A DNA stretch of 6,491 bases, taken from positions 1 to 6,491 of the forward strand of contig JAEWRS010000250.1 of NCBI GenBank assembly GCA_023398855.1. Reading direction: 5' to 3'. This document shows, one piece after another, positions 1 through 4,838 of the stretch; position 1 is the stretch's first letter, and each line of letters starts with the position of its first letter. The position numbers were made by a program, and so were the translations under genes. The notes below the pieces were generated by a model, which had not been told where the DNA came from, did not search any database, and saw only the letters and a list, made by a program, of their open reading frames with translations. The stretch comes from Bacillota bacterium. Its GTDB lineage: Bacteria; Bacillota; Clostridia; Lachnospirales; Lachnospiraceae.

Positions 1-1
1 T

Positions 2-718
2 GGAAGCGTCCAGGTAGAGGAGCTGGCAAAGGAGCTTGATGTCAGTCCTATGACCATCCGCAGGGATTTGGAAAAGCTTCAGAAAGAGGGGCTGATCGAA
101 CGCTGCCACGGAGGCGCGGTGAGCAAAACTGAGGTTGCTTATGCGGATAAAAGCGTGAAAAACCATGGACAAAAGGAAGTGATTGCGGAGAAATGTGTGG
201 AATTCATCCGGGAAGGGACCACGGTTTACTTAGATGCAGGAACAACTACCTATGAGATCGCAAAACTGCTCATGGATATGGATCATATGACGGTCATCAC
301 CAATGACTTAGAGATCGCACTTTTGATGAAAAACAGCAAAGCTGAGTTGATCCTGTGCGGCGGTTATGTTCAGAAGTCCACTGGAAGCACTTTAGGATAT
401 TACACCACCCAGATGATAGAGGATTTCCGGTTTGATACCGGATTTTTCGGGGCCGCAGCCATAAGCGGGGAATTCCATGTATTGACGCCGACCACGGATA
501 AAGCATTTTTAAAACGGCAGCTTGTAAAGCAGTGCCAGCAGTCCTTTTTAGCTGTGGATGACTCTAAATTCAACCGCCAGGGAATGAACCGGATCAATCA
601 TCTGGCCGATTATACGGGAATTATAACGGACCATGAGTTTAAAGAACAGGAAAAGGCGGCCCTCCGAAAGCAGGGGGTGCGGATTATTTCTGTCAATCAG
701 GAAGTGTCCGATGATTGA
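2..718 (+). CDS. DeoR-family transcriptional repressor, 5' partial
   Basis: A sugar-metabolism type DNA-binding repressor, cut at its N-terminus by the window edge. Reading from base 2, 238 residues are visible; the family is usually about 250, so only some 10-20 residues are missing. The ATG at position 50 is internal to the helix-turn-helix and is not the true start. Visible residues 4-38 form the DeoR winged helix-turn-helix, with the signature SPMTIRRDLEKL (residues 15-26) and the closing HGGAV (36-40). Residues 58-210 form the DeoR C-terminal sensor, which in the family binds a phosphorylated sugar. It shows the DAGTTTYEIAK loop (78-88), TND (100-102), CGG (119-121) and the late FLAVDDSKF stretch (182-190). 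The ligand and targets cannot be read from here and probably lie upstream, since the next gene has its own promoter. Family assignment is firm; the specific regulon is unknown. Confidence 0.93.
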   Translation, partial: GSVQVEELAKELDVSPMTIRRDLEKLQKEGLIERCHGGAVSKTEVAYADKSVKNHGQKEVIAEKCVEFIREGTTVYLDAGTTTYEIAKLLMDMDHMTVITNDLEIALLMKNSKAELILCGGYVQKSTGSTLGYYTTQMIEDFRFDTGFFGAAAISGEFHVLTPTTDKAFLKRQLVKQCQQSFLAVDDSKFNRQGMNRINHLADYTGIITDHEFKEQEKAALRKQGVRIISVNQEVSDD

Positions 719-744
719 CATAGCTAAAAAGGTAGTGCTAAAAT
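715..744 (+). promoter_or_regulatory. Sigma-A promoter for proC-nudF
   Basis: A perfect -35 box TTGACA (715-720) is followed after 18 bp by TAAAAT (739-744), which is preceded by TGC, an extended -10 motif. The -35 box overlaps the TGA stop of the deoR-family gene. The predicted transcription start is near 751, giving a leader of about 40 nt before proC. This makes proC independent of the upstream regulator. The match to consensus is seen directly; activity is inferred. Confidence 0.75.
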
Positions 745-778
745 GATGGTTATTGGCTACAGGTTTTCAAACAGAAGC

Positions 779-784
779 AGGAGG
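779..784 (+). promoter_or_regulatory. Ribosome binding site deciding the proC start
   Basis: A full AGGAGG lies 7 nt before the ATG at 792. It argues against the in-frame TTG at 753, which would sit almost on the predicted transcription start and has no Shine-Dalgarno sequence. Confidence 0.85.
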
Positions 785-791
785 AAGGATT

Positions 792-1592
792 ATGCCAAAG
801 TTAGGAATCATCGGAATTGGAAATATGGGTTCTGCAATAATGAAGGGACTGTTAAAGACATGGGATAAAAAAGATATTATTTTTACCGATGTGAACAGGG
901 AGCAGTGTATCAGAATCACAGAGGAGCTGGGTGTTGCCCATGGGGAAAGCAACTCAGTCTGTGCGGGACAGGCAAAGTATGTTGTGCTGGCTGTTAAACC
1001 CCAGTACTTTGATTCAGTGCTGTCTGATATCCGTCATGAGGTGACGGAAAACCATGTGATCATTTCCATTGCGCCTGGAATTACCACAGCTCAGCTAAAA
1101 GAAAAGCTGGGGGAAAAAGCGCGGGTGGTCCGTGCAATGCCTAACACTCCTGCGCTCCTTGGAGAAGGGATGACCGGAGTCTGCTTTGATGAGACAGCAT
1201 TCTCTCAGGAAGAAAAGGAGACAATTAAGTCTGTGTTCCAATCACTGGGAAGGATGAGAATGGTAGAAGAACGCCTGATGAATGCGGTAGTCTGCGCAAG
1301 CGGAAGCTCCCCTGCTTATGTTTACCTGTTTATTGAGGCTTTGGCTGATGGAGCGGTGAAATACGGACTTCCCAGAGATGCTGCCTATGAAATGGCGGCC
1401 CAGACGGTTCTTGGCAGCGCCAGGATGGTTCTGGAAACAGGGGAGCATCCTGGCGCTTTAAAGGATAAAGTGTGTTCGCCTGGTGGAACTACCATAGAGG
1501 GAGTGTCGGCCCTGGAGGAATTTGGATTTCGGAATGCTGTCATAAAGGCAGCGGATGCCTGCTTTAAAAAATGTGAGAAACTACAAAGTTAA
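792..1592 (+). CDS. proC: Pyrroline-5-carboxylate reductase
   Basis: Catalyses the last step of proline synthesis, reducing 1-pyrroline-5-carboxylate to proline with NAD(P)H in the cytoplasm. The product from ATG 792 is 266 residues, the usual ProC size. The N-terminal Rossmann fold starts at residue 4 with GIGNMG (8-13) as the dinucleotide loop. Next come AVKPQ (67-71), SIAPGIT (92-98) and the substrate-loop motif MPNTP (116-120). The C-terminal helical dimerisation domain carries ASGSSPAYVY (169-178) and the ProC signature around KVCSPGGTTIEGVSALE (226-242). ATG 792 was chosen because an ideal AGGAGG precedes it; a longer TTG form from 753 is unlikely. It is probably cotranscribed with the Nudix gene 16 nt downstream. 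No residue looks abnormal. Related names such as ComER are less likely because the full P5C reductase signature is present. Confidence 0.96.
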   Translation: MPKLGIIGIGNMGSAIMKGLLKTWDKKDIIFTDVNREQCIRITEELGVAHGESNSVCAGQAKYVVLAVKPQYFDSVLSDIRHEVTENHVIISIAPGITTAQLKEKLGEKARVVRAMPNTPALLGEGMTGVCFDETAFSQEEKETIKSVFQSLGRMRMVEERLMNAVVCASGSSPAYVYLFIEALADGAVKYGLPRDAAYEMAAQTVLGSARMVLETGEHPGALKDKVCSPGGTTIEGVSALEEFGFRNAVIKAADACFKKCEKLQS

Positions 1593-1594
1593 AT

Positions 1595-1600
1595 GAGGAG
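1595..1600 (+). promoter_or_regulatory. Ribosome binding site of the Nudix gene
   Basis: GAGGAG lies 8 nt before ATG 1609 and immediately after the proC stop codon, supporting translation of the Nudix gene from the proC message. No promoter is visible in the 16-nt gap. Confidence 0.75.
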
Positions 1601-1608
1601 ATAAGAGG

Positions 1609-2157
1609 ATGGAACAAAAACCTGTAAAACGCCTTAACAGGGAGTTAAAGTACAAAGGAAATATTGTGGAGATGTTTGAGGACACGGTAGATGCAAACGG
1701 TCACCTGGCTCACTGGGATTTTATCCACCACAAAGGAGCAGCGGCAGTGGTCCCTGTGACGAAAACCGGAAAGATTCTTATGGTGCGCCAGTACCGCAAT
1801 GCTTTAGACCGCTATACGCTGGAGGTTCCGGCAGGTGCTCTTGACAGCGCCAAAGAACCAAAGCTGGATTGTGCCCACAGAGAACTGGAGGAGGAGACCG
1901 GCTATAAGACAGAGAAGGAAAAAATGGAATTTTTGATTTCTGTCAATACGACGATTGCTTTCTGTGATGAAGCTATTGATATCTTTGTTGCGAGAGATTT
2001 GGAGCCTTCTAAGCAAAACCTGGATGAAGATGAATACATTGAGGTGGAAGAGTGGGAGGTAAGTGACTTAGAACAGAAGATTTACAAGGGAGAAATCACC
2101 GACGGAAAGACCATAGCAGCTATTCTGGCTTATGCAAGAAAATACGGCGTAAAATAA
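1609..2157 (+). CDS. nudF: Nudix hydrolase, ADP-ribose pyrophosphatase type
   Basis: Probably cleaves ADP-ribose to AMP and ribose 5-phosphate, a housekeeping clean-up reaction. The 182-residue length fits the NudF/ADPRase class. Residues 1-40 form the N-terminal beta domain used for dimerisation in this class, followed by GAAAVVPV (43-50) and VRQYRNALDRYTLEVPAG (59-76), typical of ADP-ribose pyrophosphatases. The Nudix box spans 76-99: G76, E83, then RELEEETGY (91-99) with the metal-binding glutamates E94 and E95. The first spacer of the box is one residue longer than the textbook GX5E. It lies 16 nt after proC and upstream of spoIIM; a nudF near spoIIM and xerD is also known in Bacillus subtilis, which supports the symbol. 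Substrate specificity within Nudix is inferred from the PAG-type box and length. Confidence 0.88.
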   Translation: MEQKPVKRLNRELKYKGNIVEMFEDTVDANGHLAHWDFIHHKGAAAVVPVTKTGKILMVRQYRNALDRYTLEVPAGALDSAKEPKLDCAHRELEEETGYKTEKEKMEFLISVNTTIAFCDEAIDIFVARDLEPSKQNLDEDEYIEVEEWEVSDLEQKIYKGEITDGKTIAAILAYARKYGVK

Positions 2158-2169
2158 AAAGTGCGAAAT

Positions 2170-2215
2170 ACGGCAGCAAGCCGGGGCAGATATTCCTGCC
2201 CCGGCTTGCTGCCGT
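2170..2215 (+). terminator. 20-bp perfect GC-rich hairpin, probable 3' end of proC-nudF mRNA
   Basis: The arms at 2170-2189 and 2196-2215 are exactly complementary (20 bp, inner core CCGGGGCAG/CTGCCCCGG) around the 6-nt loop ATATTC. It starts 12 nt after the Nudix stop codon. A canonical T-tract is missing on the + strand (TTAAAAGAAT follows), so termination efficiency is uncertain. On the - strand the sequence beyond the stem includes TATTTCGC and then a T-run a few bases later. It may act as a terminator, an mRNA-stabilising 3' stem, or both. Confidence 0.65.
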
Positions 2216-2220
2216 TAAAA

Positions 2221-2249
2221 GAATAAATGACCTGTTGCAGGCATAAGGT
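2221..2249 (+). promoter_or_regulatory. Possible sigma-E-type sporulation promoter for spoIIM
   Basis: GAATAAA (2221-2227) and CATAAGGT (2242-2249) are separated by 14 bp. From memory the sigma-E consensus is about KMATATT, 14-15 bp, CATACAMT; the matches are 5/7 and 5/8 with correct spacing. It lies just beyond the hairpin and about 45 nt ahead of the spoIIM ATG. spoIIM of Bacillus subtilis is sigma-E controlled, which makes this placement plausible. The match is partial, so this is a candidate only. Confidence 0.35.
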
Positions 2250-2278
2250 TGAAAGAAAGATGTCTTTTGACGAGACTT

Positions 2279-2285
2279 AAGGGGG
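2279..2285 (+). promoter_or_regulatory. Ribosome binding site deciding the spoIIM start
   Basis: AAGGGGG ends 8 nt before ATG 2294. The in-frame TTG at 2249 has no comparable site and would fall in the possible -10 element, so ATG 2294 is preferred. Confidence 0.7.
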
Positions 2286-2293
2286 ACCTTTTA

Positions 2294-2896
2294 ATGGCCA
2301 GTTTGTTTCGTACGCTTAGATTCCGTTTAAGAAGAAGACCAGGTCCCGGAGCCATGTATACCTCCCTGGAACGGAACCTGGGAGCAGAGGATCTGTGTCT
2401 TATCTGCTTTTTTGTGGGGATAATTGCTGGTACGGTAATGGCAAATTTCTGGTATCCGTCATTTGTGGAGGAAGCAGGATATTATCTGGGGCTTTTGGAC
2501 AGAAATATGAATCTGGACAAAGGGCAGCGGGTACAGCTTTTTTATCAGGTTTTCAGGCAGAGAGGAATAGAAGTGGGAATTGCATGGCTCATTGGCCTGA
2601 CAGCATATGCTGCTCCGCTGTTTTGCCTGCTGACGGCAGGAATGGGCTTTTCTCTGGGCTTTGTCCTGTCTGTCATCACGGTCCAAAAAGGGCTTATGGG
2701 GCTTCCTGTGTTTCTTCTGACAGTGATTCCCCAGGCGCTGTGTTATCTTCCTCTTTGGAGTCTTCTTCTTTTATGGGGAATGCAAAAGGAAAGGCGGTTT
2801 CGTGTGCCTGCTTTATTGCTGCTTTTATTTCTGGCTGTTCTGGGAAGTGCTTTTGAAGCATGGATTAACCCATTTTTCCTGAAAATGGTCCTTTAA
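2294..2896 (+). CDS. spoIIM: Stage II sporulation protein M
   Basis: A polytopic membrane protein that in the family anchors the SpoIID-SpoIIP peptidoglycan-degrading machine at the septum and drives engulfment of the forespore. The product is 200 residues from ATG 2294, close to the roughly 210 of Bacillus SpoIIM. An arginine-rich, cytosol-facing N-terminus (residues 6-16) is followed by hydrophobic segments at about 34-52, 93-111, 113-131, 134-162 and 171-187. Family-like features are FFVGIIAGTVMAN (39-51), GFSLGFVLSV (118-127), the proline-glutamine turn IPQALCYLPLW (145-155) and the C-terminal GSAFEAWINPFFLK (184-197). A charged loop at 56-90 lies between the first two segments, probably outside. 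No partner gene (spoIID, spoIIP) is in view. Its position between a nudF-like gene and xerD supports the call. The start choice could move by 15 residues. Confidence 0.88.
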   Translation: MASLFRTLRFRLRRRPGPGAMYTSLERNLGAEDLCLICFFVGIIAGTVMANFWYPSFVEEAGYYLGLLDRNMNLDKGQRVQLFYQVFRQRGIEVGIAWLIGLTAYAAPLFCLLTAGMGFSLGFVLSVITVQKGLMGLPVFLLTVIPQALCYLPLWSLLLLWGMQKERRFRVPALLLLLFLAVLGSAFEAWINPFFLKMVL

Positions 2897-2931
2897 AACA
2901 GAAATATTAAAAAAAAATATCAGCCTGTTTT
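2895..2931 (+). terminator. Weak AT-rich hairpin after spoIIM
   Basis: AAAACAG (2895-2901, overlapping the stop codon) pairs with CTGTTTT (2925-2931). Inside it, ATATT (2904-2908) pairs with AATAT (2916-2920) around a loop of seven A residues. It resembles a low-stability terminator ending in TTTT, but the internal bulge and high AT content make the call tentative. Confidence 0.35.
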
Positions 2932-2962
2932 CCCATATCTAGATAAAAAGACACATGCGTTA

Positions 2963-2990
2963 CCAACATCTTGTAGATATTATGTAAAGC
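2963..2990 (+). promoter_or_regulatory. Isolated XerD-type half site upstream of xerD
   Basis: TTATGTAAAGC (2980-2990) matches 9 of 11 bases of the XerD arm I recall for the Bacillus subtilis dif site (TTATGTAAACT). The flanking 11 bases expected to form the XerC arm (2963-2973) match only 3 of 11 at the canonical 6-bp spacing, so this is not a proper dif site. It could be a regulatory binding site for XerD, a degenerate dif, or chance in AT-rich DNA. Confidence 0.25.
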
Positions 2991-3025
2991 AATCCACAAA
3001 TGACTTACAAGTGAGAAAAATGTGT

Positions 3026-3054
3026 TTGATTTTATCGAAAATAGTCTATATAAT
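3026..3054 (+). promoter_or_regulatory. Sigma-A promoter for xerD(-apt)
   Basis: TTGATT (3026-3031), a 17-bp spacer, and a perfect TATAAT (3049-3054) give a near-consensus vegetative promoter. The predicted start is near 3061, with a leader of about 50 nt. It separates vegetative xerD expression from spoIIM. apt, 42 nt beyond xerD, may share the transcript. Confidence 0.75.
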
Positions 3055-3101
3055 ATTAGGAAGAAGCCTCATTTTTAGGGCATTTTTGAAGCCGAAAGGT
3101 C

Positions 3102-3107
3102 AGGGGA
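3102..3107 (+). promoter_or_regulatory. Ribosome binding site deciding the xerD start
   Basis: AGGGGA lies 7 nt before ATG 3115 but only 1 nt before ATG 3109. This favours the second ATG. A weaker AAAGG at 3095-3099 could serve the first. Confidence 0.55.
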
Positions 3108-3114
3108 TATGGAG

Positions 3115-4002
3115 ATGGTAGCAGAAATTAATCATTTTATCATTTATTTAAGGGAGATAAAAAAAACATCAAAAAACACAGAGGTGTCTTATCAGAGGGA
3201 TTTGATACAGCTGGCTTCCTTTTTAGAACAGCAAGGGATCGGGGAAGTGGACAAGGTGACAAAGACCAGTCTTAATTCCTATATTCTTCATCTGGAAAGG
3301 CAAGGAAAGGCTACCACAACCATTTCGCGCTGCCTGGCCTCTACGAAGGCATTTTTTCATTACGAATGCAGAGAGGGTAGAATCCAGAAGGACCCGGCAG
3401 AATTGATAAAGGCGCCTAAAGTGGAAAAGAAGGCGCCTACAATTTTGACAGTGGATGAGGTAAACAGCCTCTTAAGCCAGCCGGACGGGGAGACTCCCAA
3501 GGAGCTTCGGGACCGGGCTATGCTGGAATTGCTTTATGCCACGGGAATCCGGGTGTCAGAGCTTATCCATTTAAAAAAGACGGACGTGAATCTCCCCATC
3601 GGGTATATTACCTGCAAAGATGAACACAAGGAACGGATGGTACCTTTTGGAAAGGTGGCCAAGCTGGCTCTTTCCGCTTATATCGAACGGGGCCGTGATT
3701 GTCTACTGAAAGATCAGGAAACAGAGTGGTTGTTTACCAACTGCAGCGGAAAATCCATGAGCCGCCAGGGTTTTTGGAAAATTATAAAGTTCTACGGGGA
3801 TAAGGCGGGGATCAAGGCAGATATTACGCCCCACACACTGCGCCATTCTTTTGCAGCACATTTGCTTCGCAATGGGGCTGACATCCATGTGGTACAAGCC
3901 ATGCTGGGCCATTCAGATATGGCCACCACTCAGATGTATATGAATTATACCCAGAGGGAAGACCTGCGCCGTTCCTATACGGGAGCCCATCCAAGAGGAT
4001 AG
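3115..4002 (+). CDS. xerD: Tyrosine recombinase XerD
   Basis: Site-specific recombinase that with XerC resolves chromosome dimers at dif near the division septum. From ATG 3115 it has 295 residues (297 from ATG 3109), essentially the length of E. coli XerD. Residues 4-86 form the N-terminal SAM-like core-binding domain. The catalytic domain holds the full set of active residues: R146 in ATGIRVSELI, K168 in TCKDEHKER, H240 and R243 in PHTLRHSFA, H266 in MLGHSDMATTQ, and the nucleophile Y275. The spacing between them reproduces E. coli XerD closely. The lysine turn reads CKDEHKER instead of the usual GKGNKER, one residue longer. The neighbouring spoIIM supports XerD over XerC or an integrase, and no phage genes surround it. 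It has its own sigma-A promoter and is followed closely by apt. Confidence 0.93.
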   Translation: MVAEINHFIIYLREIKKTSKNTEVSYQRDLIQLASFLEQQGIGEVDKVTKTSLNSYILHLERQGKATTTISRCLASTKAFFHYECREGRIQKDPAELIKAPKVEKKAPTILTVDEVNSLLSQPDGETPKELRDRAMLELLYATGIRVSELIHLKKTDVNLPIGYITCKDEHKERMVPFGKVAKLALSAYIERGRDCLLKDQETEWLFTNCSGKSMSRQGFWKIIKFYGDKAGIKADITPHTLRHSFAAHLLRNGADIHVVQAMLGHSDMATTQMYMNYTQREDLRRSYTGAHPRG

Positions 4003-4033
4003 AGGCTCAATAGTATACAAATTATGACAATAT

Positions 4034-4037
4034 GAGG
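4034..4037 (+). promoter_or_regulatory. Ribosome binding site deciding the apt start
   Basis: GAGG lies 7 nt before ATG 4045 but abuts ATG 4039 at a 1-nt spacing, so translation most likely starts at 4045 with MKKLEDY. The site is flanked by two copies of TATGACAAT (4023-4031 and 4038-4046). Confidence 0.65.
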
Positions 4038-4044
4038 TATGACA

Positions 4045-4569
4045 ATGAAGAAATTAGAAGATTATGTCACAAGTATTCCGGATTTTCCTGAAGAAGGAAT
4101 TATTTTCCGGGATGTGACGACCATACTGGAGGATGCGGACGGACTTTCTCTGGCAGTGGATGGGTTACGGGAGATGTTAAAAGGAGTGGAGTATGACGCA
4201 GTAGTAGGGCCTGAGTCAAGAGGCTTTATCTTTGGTGTTCCGGTGGCTTATGCAGAGCATAAGGGTTTTATTCCGGTGAGAAAGAAGGGCAAGCTTCCAA
4301 GAGAGGTTTTGTCGGCGGACTACGAGCTGGAGTACGGCACAGCTACCATTGAGATCCACAAAGCTTCCATTAAGCCCGGCCAGAAGGTTGTCATCATCGA
4401 CGACTTAATCGCTACAGGCGGCACCATTGAAGCCATCATAAAGCTGATCCAGGAGCTTGGCGGAGAAGTGGTGAAAATCTGCTTTATCATGGAGCTTGCA
4501 GGTTTAAATGGCAGAGAGAAGCTTGCAGGATATGATGTAGAATCCATGATCACTTATGAAGGAAAATAA
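4045..4569 (+). CDS. apt: Adenine phosphoribosyltransferase
   Basis: Purine salvage enzyme that converts adenine and PRPP to AMP and pyrophosphate in the cytoplasm. The product is 174 residues, matching the family's 170-175. The N-terminus IPDFPEEGIIFRDVTTIL (11-28) is the highly conserved Apt opening. VVGPESRGFIFG (53-64) and PVRKKGKLP (77-85) form the adenine pocket and flexible loop. VVIIDDLIATGGT (115-127) is the PRPP-binding signature. The ATG at 4045 is chosen because its GAGG spacing is normal; a start at 4039 would add two residues. It lies 42 nt after xerD, probably on the same transcript, and ends at a terminator. In many Firmicutes apt sits between recJ and relA; neither is here. 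No unusual residues are seen. Confidence 0.97.
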   Translation: MKKLEDYVTSIPDFPEEGIIFRDVTTILEDADGLSLAVDGLREMLKGVEYDAVVGPESRGFIFGVPVAYAEHKGFIPVRKKGKLPREVLSADYELEYGTATIEIHKASIKPGQKVVIIDDLIATGGTIEAIIKLIQELGGEVVKICFIMELAGLNGREKLAGYDVESMITYEGK

Positions 4570-4578
4570 TATTTAGTT

Positions 4579-4642
4579 AAGGGAATCCGCTGTTTTGGCG
4601 TCTGGACAAGTTCTAACGCCTTTCATTGCCGGATTCCTTTTT
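4579..4642 (+). terminator. Branched Rho-independent terminator after apt
   Basis: GGAATCCG (4582-4589) pairs with CGGATTCC (4630-4637), extended by a G-U and two A-U pairs at the base. A run of five T residues follows (4638-4642). The 40-base interior contains a second stem, GGCGT (4597-4601) with ACGCC (4616-4620), making it larger than a simple terminator hairpin. It lies 10 nt beyond the apt stop codon. Confidence 0.75.
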
Positions 4643-4722
4643 GATTTAAAAAATAGGCCGGCAATAAAAATTCGATATATTTTTGTCAAAATTTATTTTT
4701 TTCTGTACATCATACCTGTATA

Positions 4723-4752
4723 TTGATTTTTTTAATTTGGATATGATATGAT
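4723..4752 (+). promoter_or_regulatory. Candidate promoter for the oxidoreductase-transporter pair
   Basis: TTGATT (4723-4728) and TATGAT (4747-4752) are separated by 18 bp, downstream of T-rich DNA. The start would be near 4759, leaving a leader of about 80 nt with the palindrome at 4763-4774 just past it. Other registers are possible: TTTGGA (4736-4741) with TAAGAT (4759-4764) at 17 bp, or a -10 within TATACAAT (4767-4774). The exact promoter is therefore uncertain. Confidence 0.45.
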
Positions 4753-4754
4753 AT
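4740..4754 (+). repeat. Three tandem copies of GATAT
   Basis: GATATGATATGATAT is a perfect three-copy pentanucleotide repeat, continuing for two more bases (GA). It overlaps the putative -10 region, giving TATGAT hexamers at 4742 and 4747. Confidence 0.7.
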
Positions 4755-4762
4755 GAAATAAG

Positions 4763-4774
4763 ATTGTATACAAT
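4763..4774 (+). promoter_or_regulatory. Perfect 12-bp palindrome, candidate GntR/FadR-type operator
   Basis: ATTGTATACAAT is identical to its reverse complement. Its core TTGTATACAA fits the T-GT-AC-A operator pattern typical of FadR-branch GntR repressors. Placed at or just after the likely transcription start of the downstream pair, it would suit a repressor. No GntR gene is in the window, and part of it (TATACA/TACAAT) could instead be a -10 box. Confidence 0.45.
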
Positions 4775-4838
4775 GTGCAACTTAAGAACTTTTTAGAGAT
4801 AAAATTCACTGGCACCAGAAAAGAGAGGAAAACAAATC

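Larger units (their letters stand above)
4643..4838 (+). other. AT-rich regulatory spacer with no gene
   Basis: About 195 bp of very AT-rich sequence with no supported coding region. Besides the promoter-like hexamers, the GATAT repeat and the palindrome listed separately, it holds CCGGCAAT (4658-4665), complementary to ATTGCCGG inside the preceding terminator (4625-4632), and several T-runs that could act as upstream promoter elements. Confidence 0.6.

Noticed and set aside
753..791. TTG start adding 13 residues to ProC
   Set aside because: It would fall on the predicted transcription start; ATG 792 has an ideal AGGAGG and gives the standard ProC N-terminus.
2395..2856. 153-codon open frame overlapping spoIIM in another + frame
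   Set aside because: It is inside a well-supported membrane protein gene, has no ribosome binding site and a composition rich in Ser, Gly and Cys with no recognisable domain.
2991..2999. CAATCCACA resembling a DnaA box
   Set aside because: Only 7 of 9 bases match TTATCCACA and it stands alone; no origin-like cluster is present.
3109..4002. Phage or integron integrase instead of XerD
   Set aside because: Length and catalytic spacing match XerD, and no phage, cassette or attachment-site signals surround it.
4011..4023. TATACA as a separate apt promoter -10 box
   Set aside because: No -35-like hexamer is found 16-18 bp upstream; apt is better explained as cotranscribed with xerD.
4811..4824. 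TGGCAC resembling a sigma-54 -24 box
   Set aside because: The required GC of the -12 element (TTGCA-like) at the right spacing is absent, and the site is only about 25 nt before the start codon next to the ribosome binding site.
4570..4838. Riboswitch or T-box leader before the oxidoreductase
   Set aside because: No conserved riboswitch core, T-box sequence or attenuator lies between the likely promoter and the start codon; the only strong structure belongs to the apt terminator.
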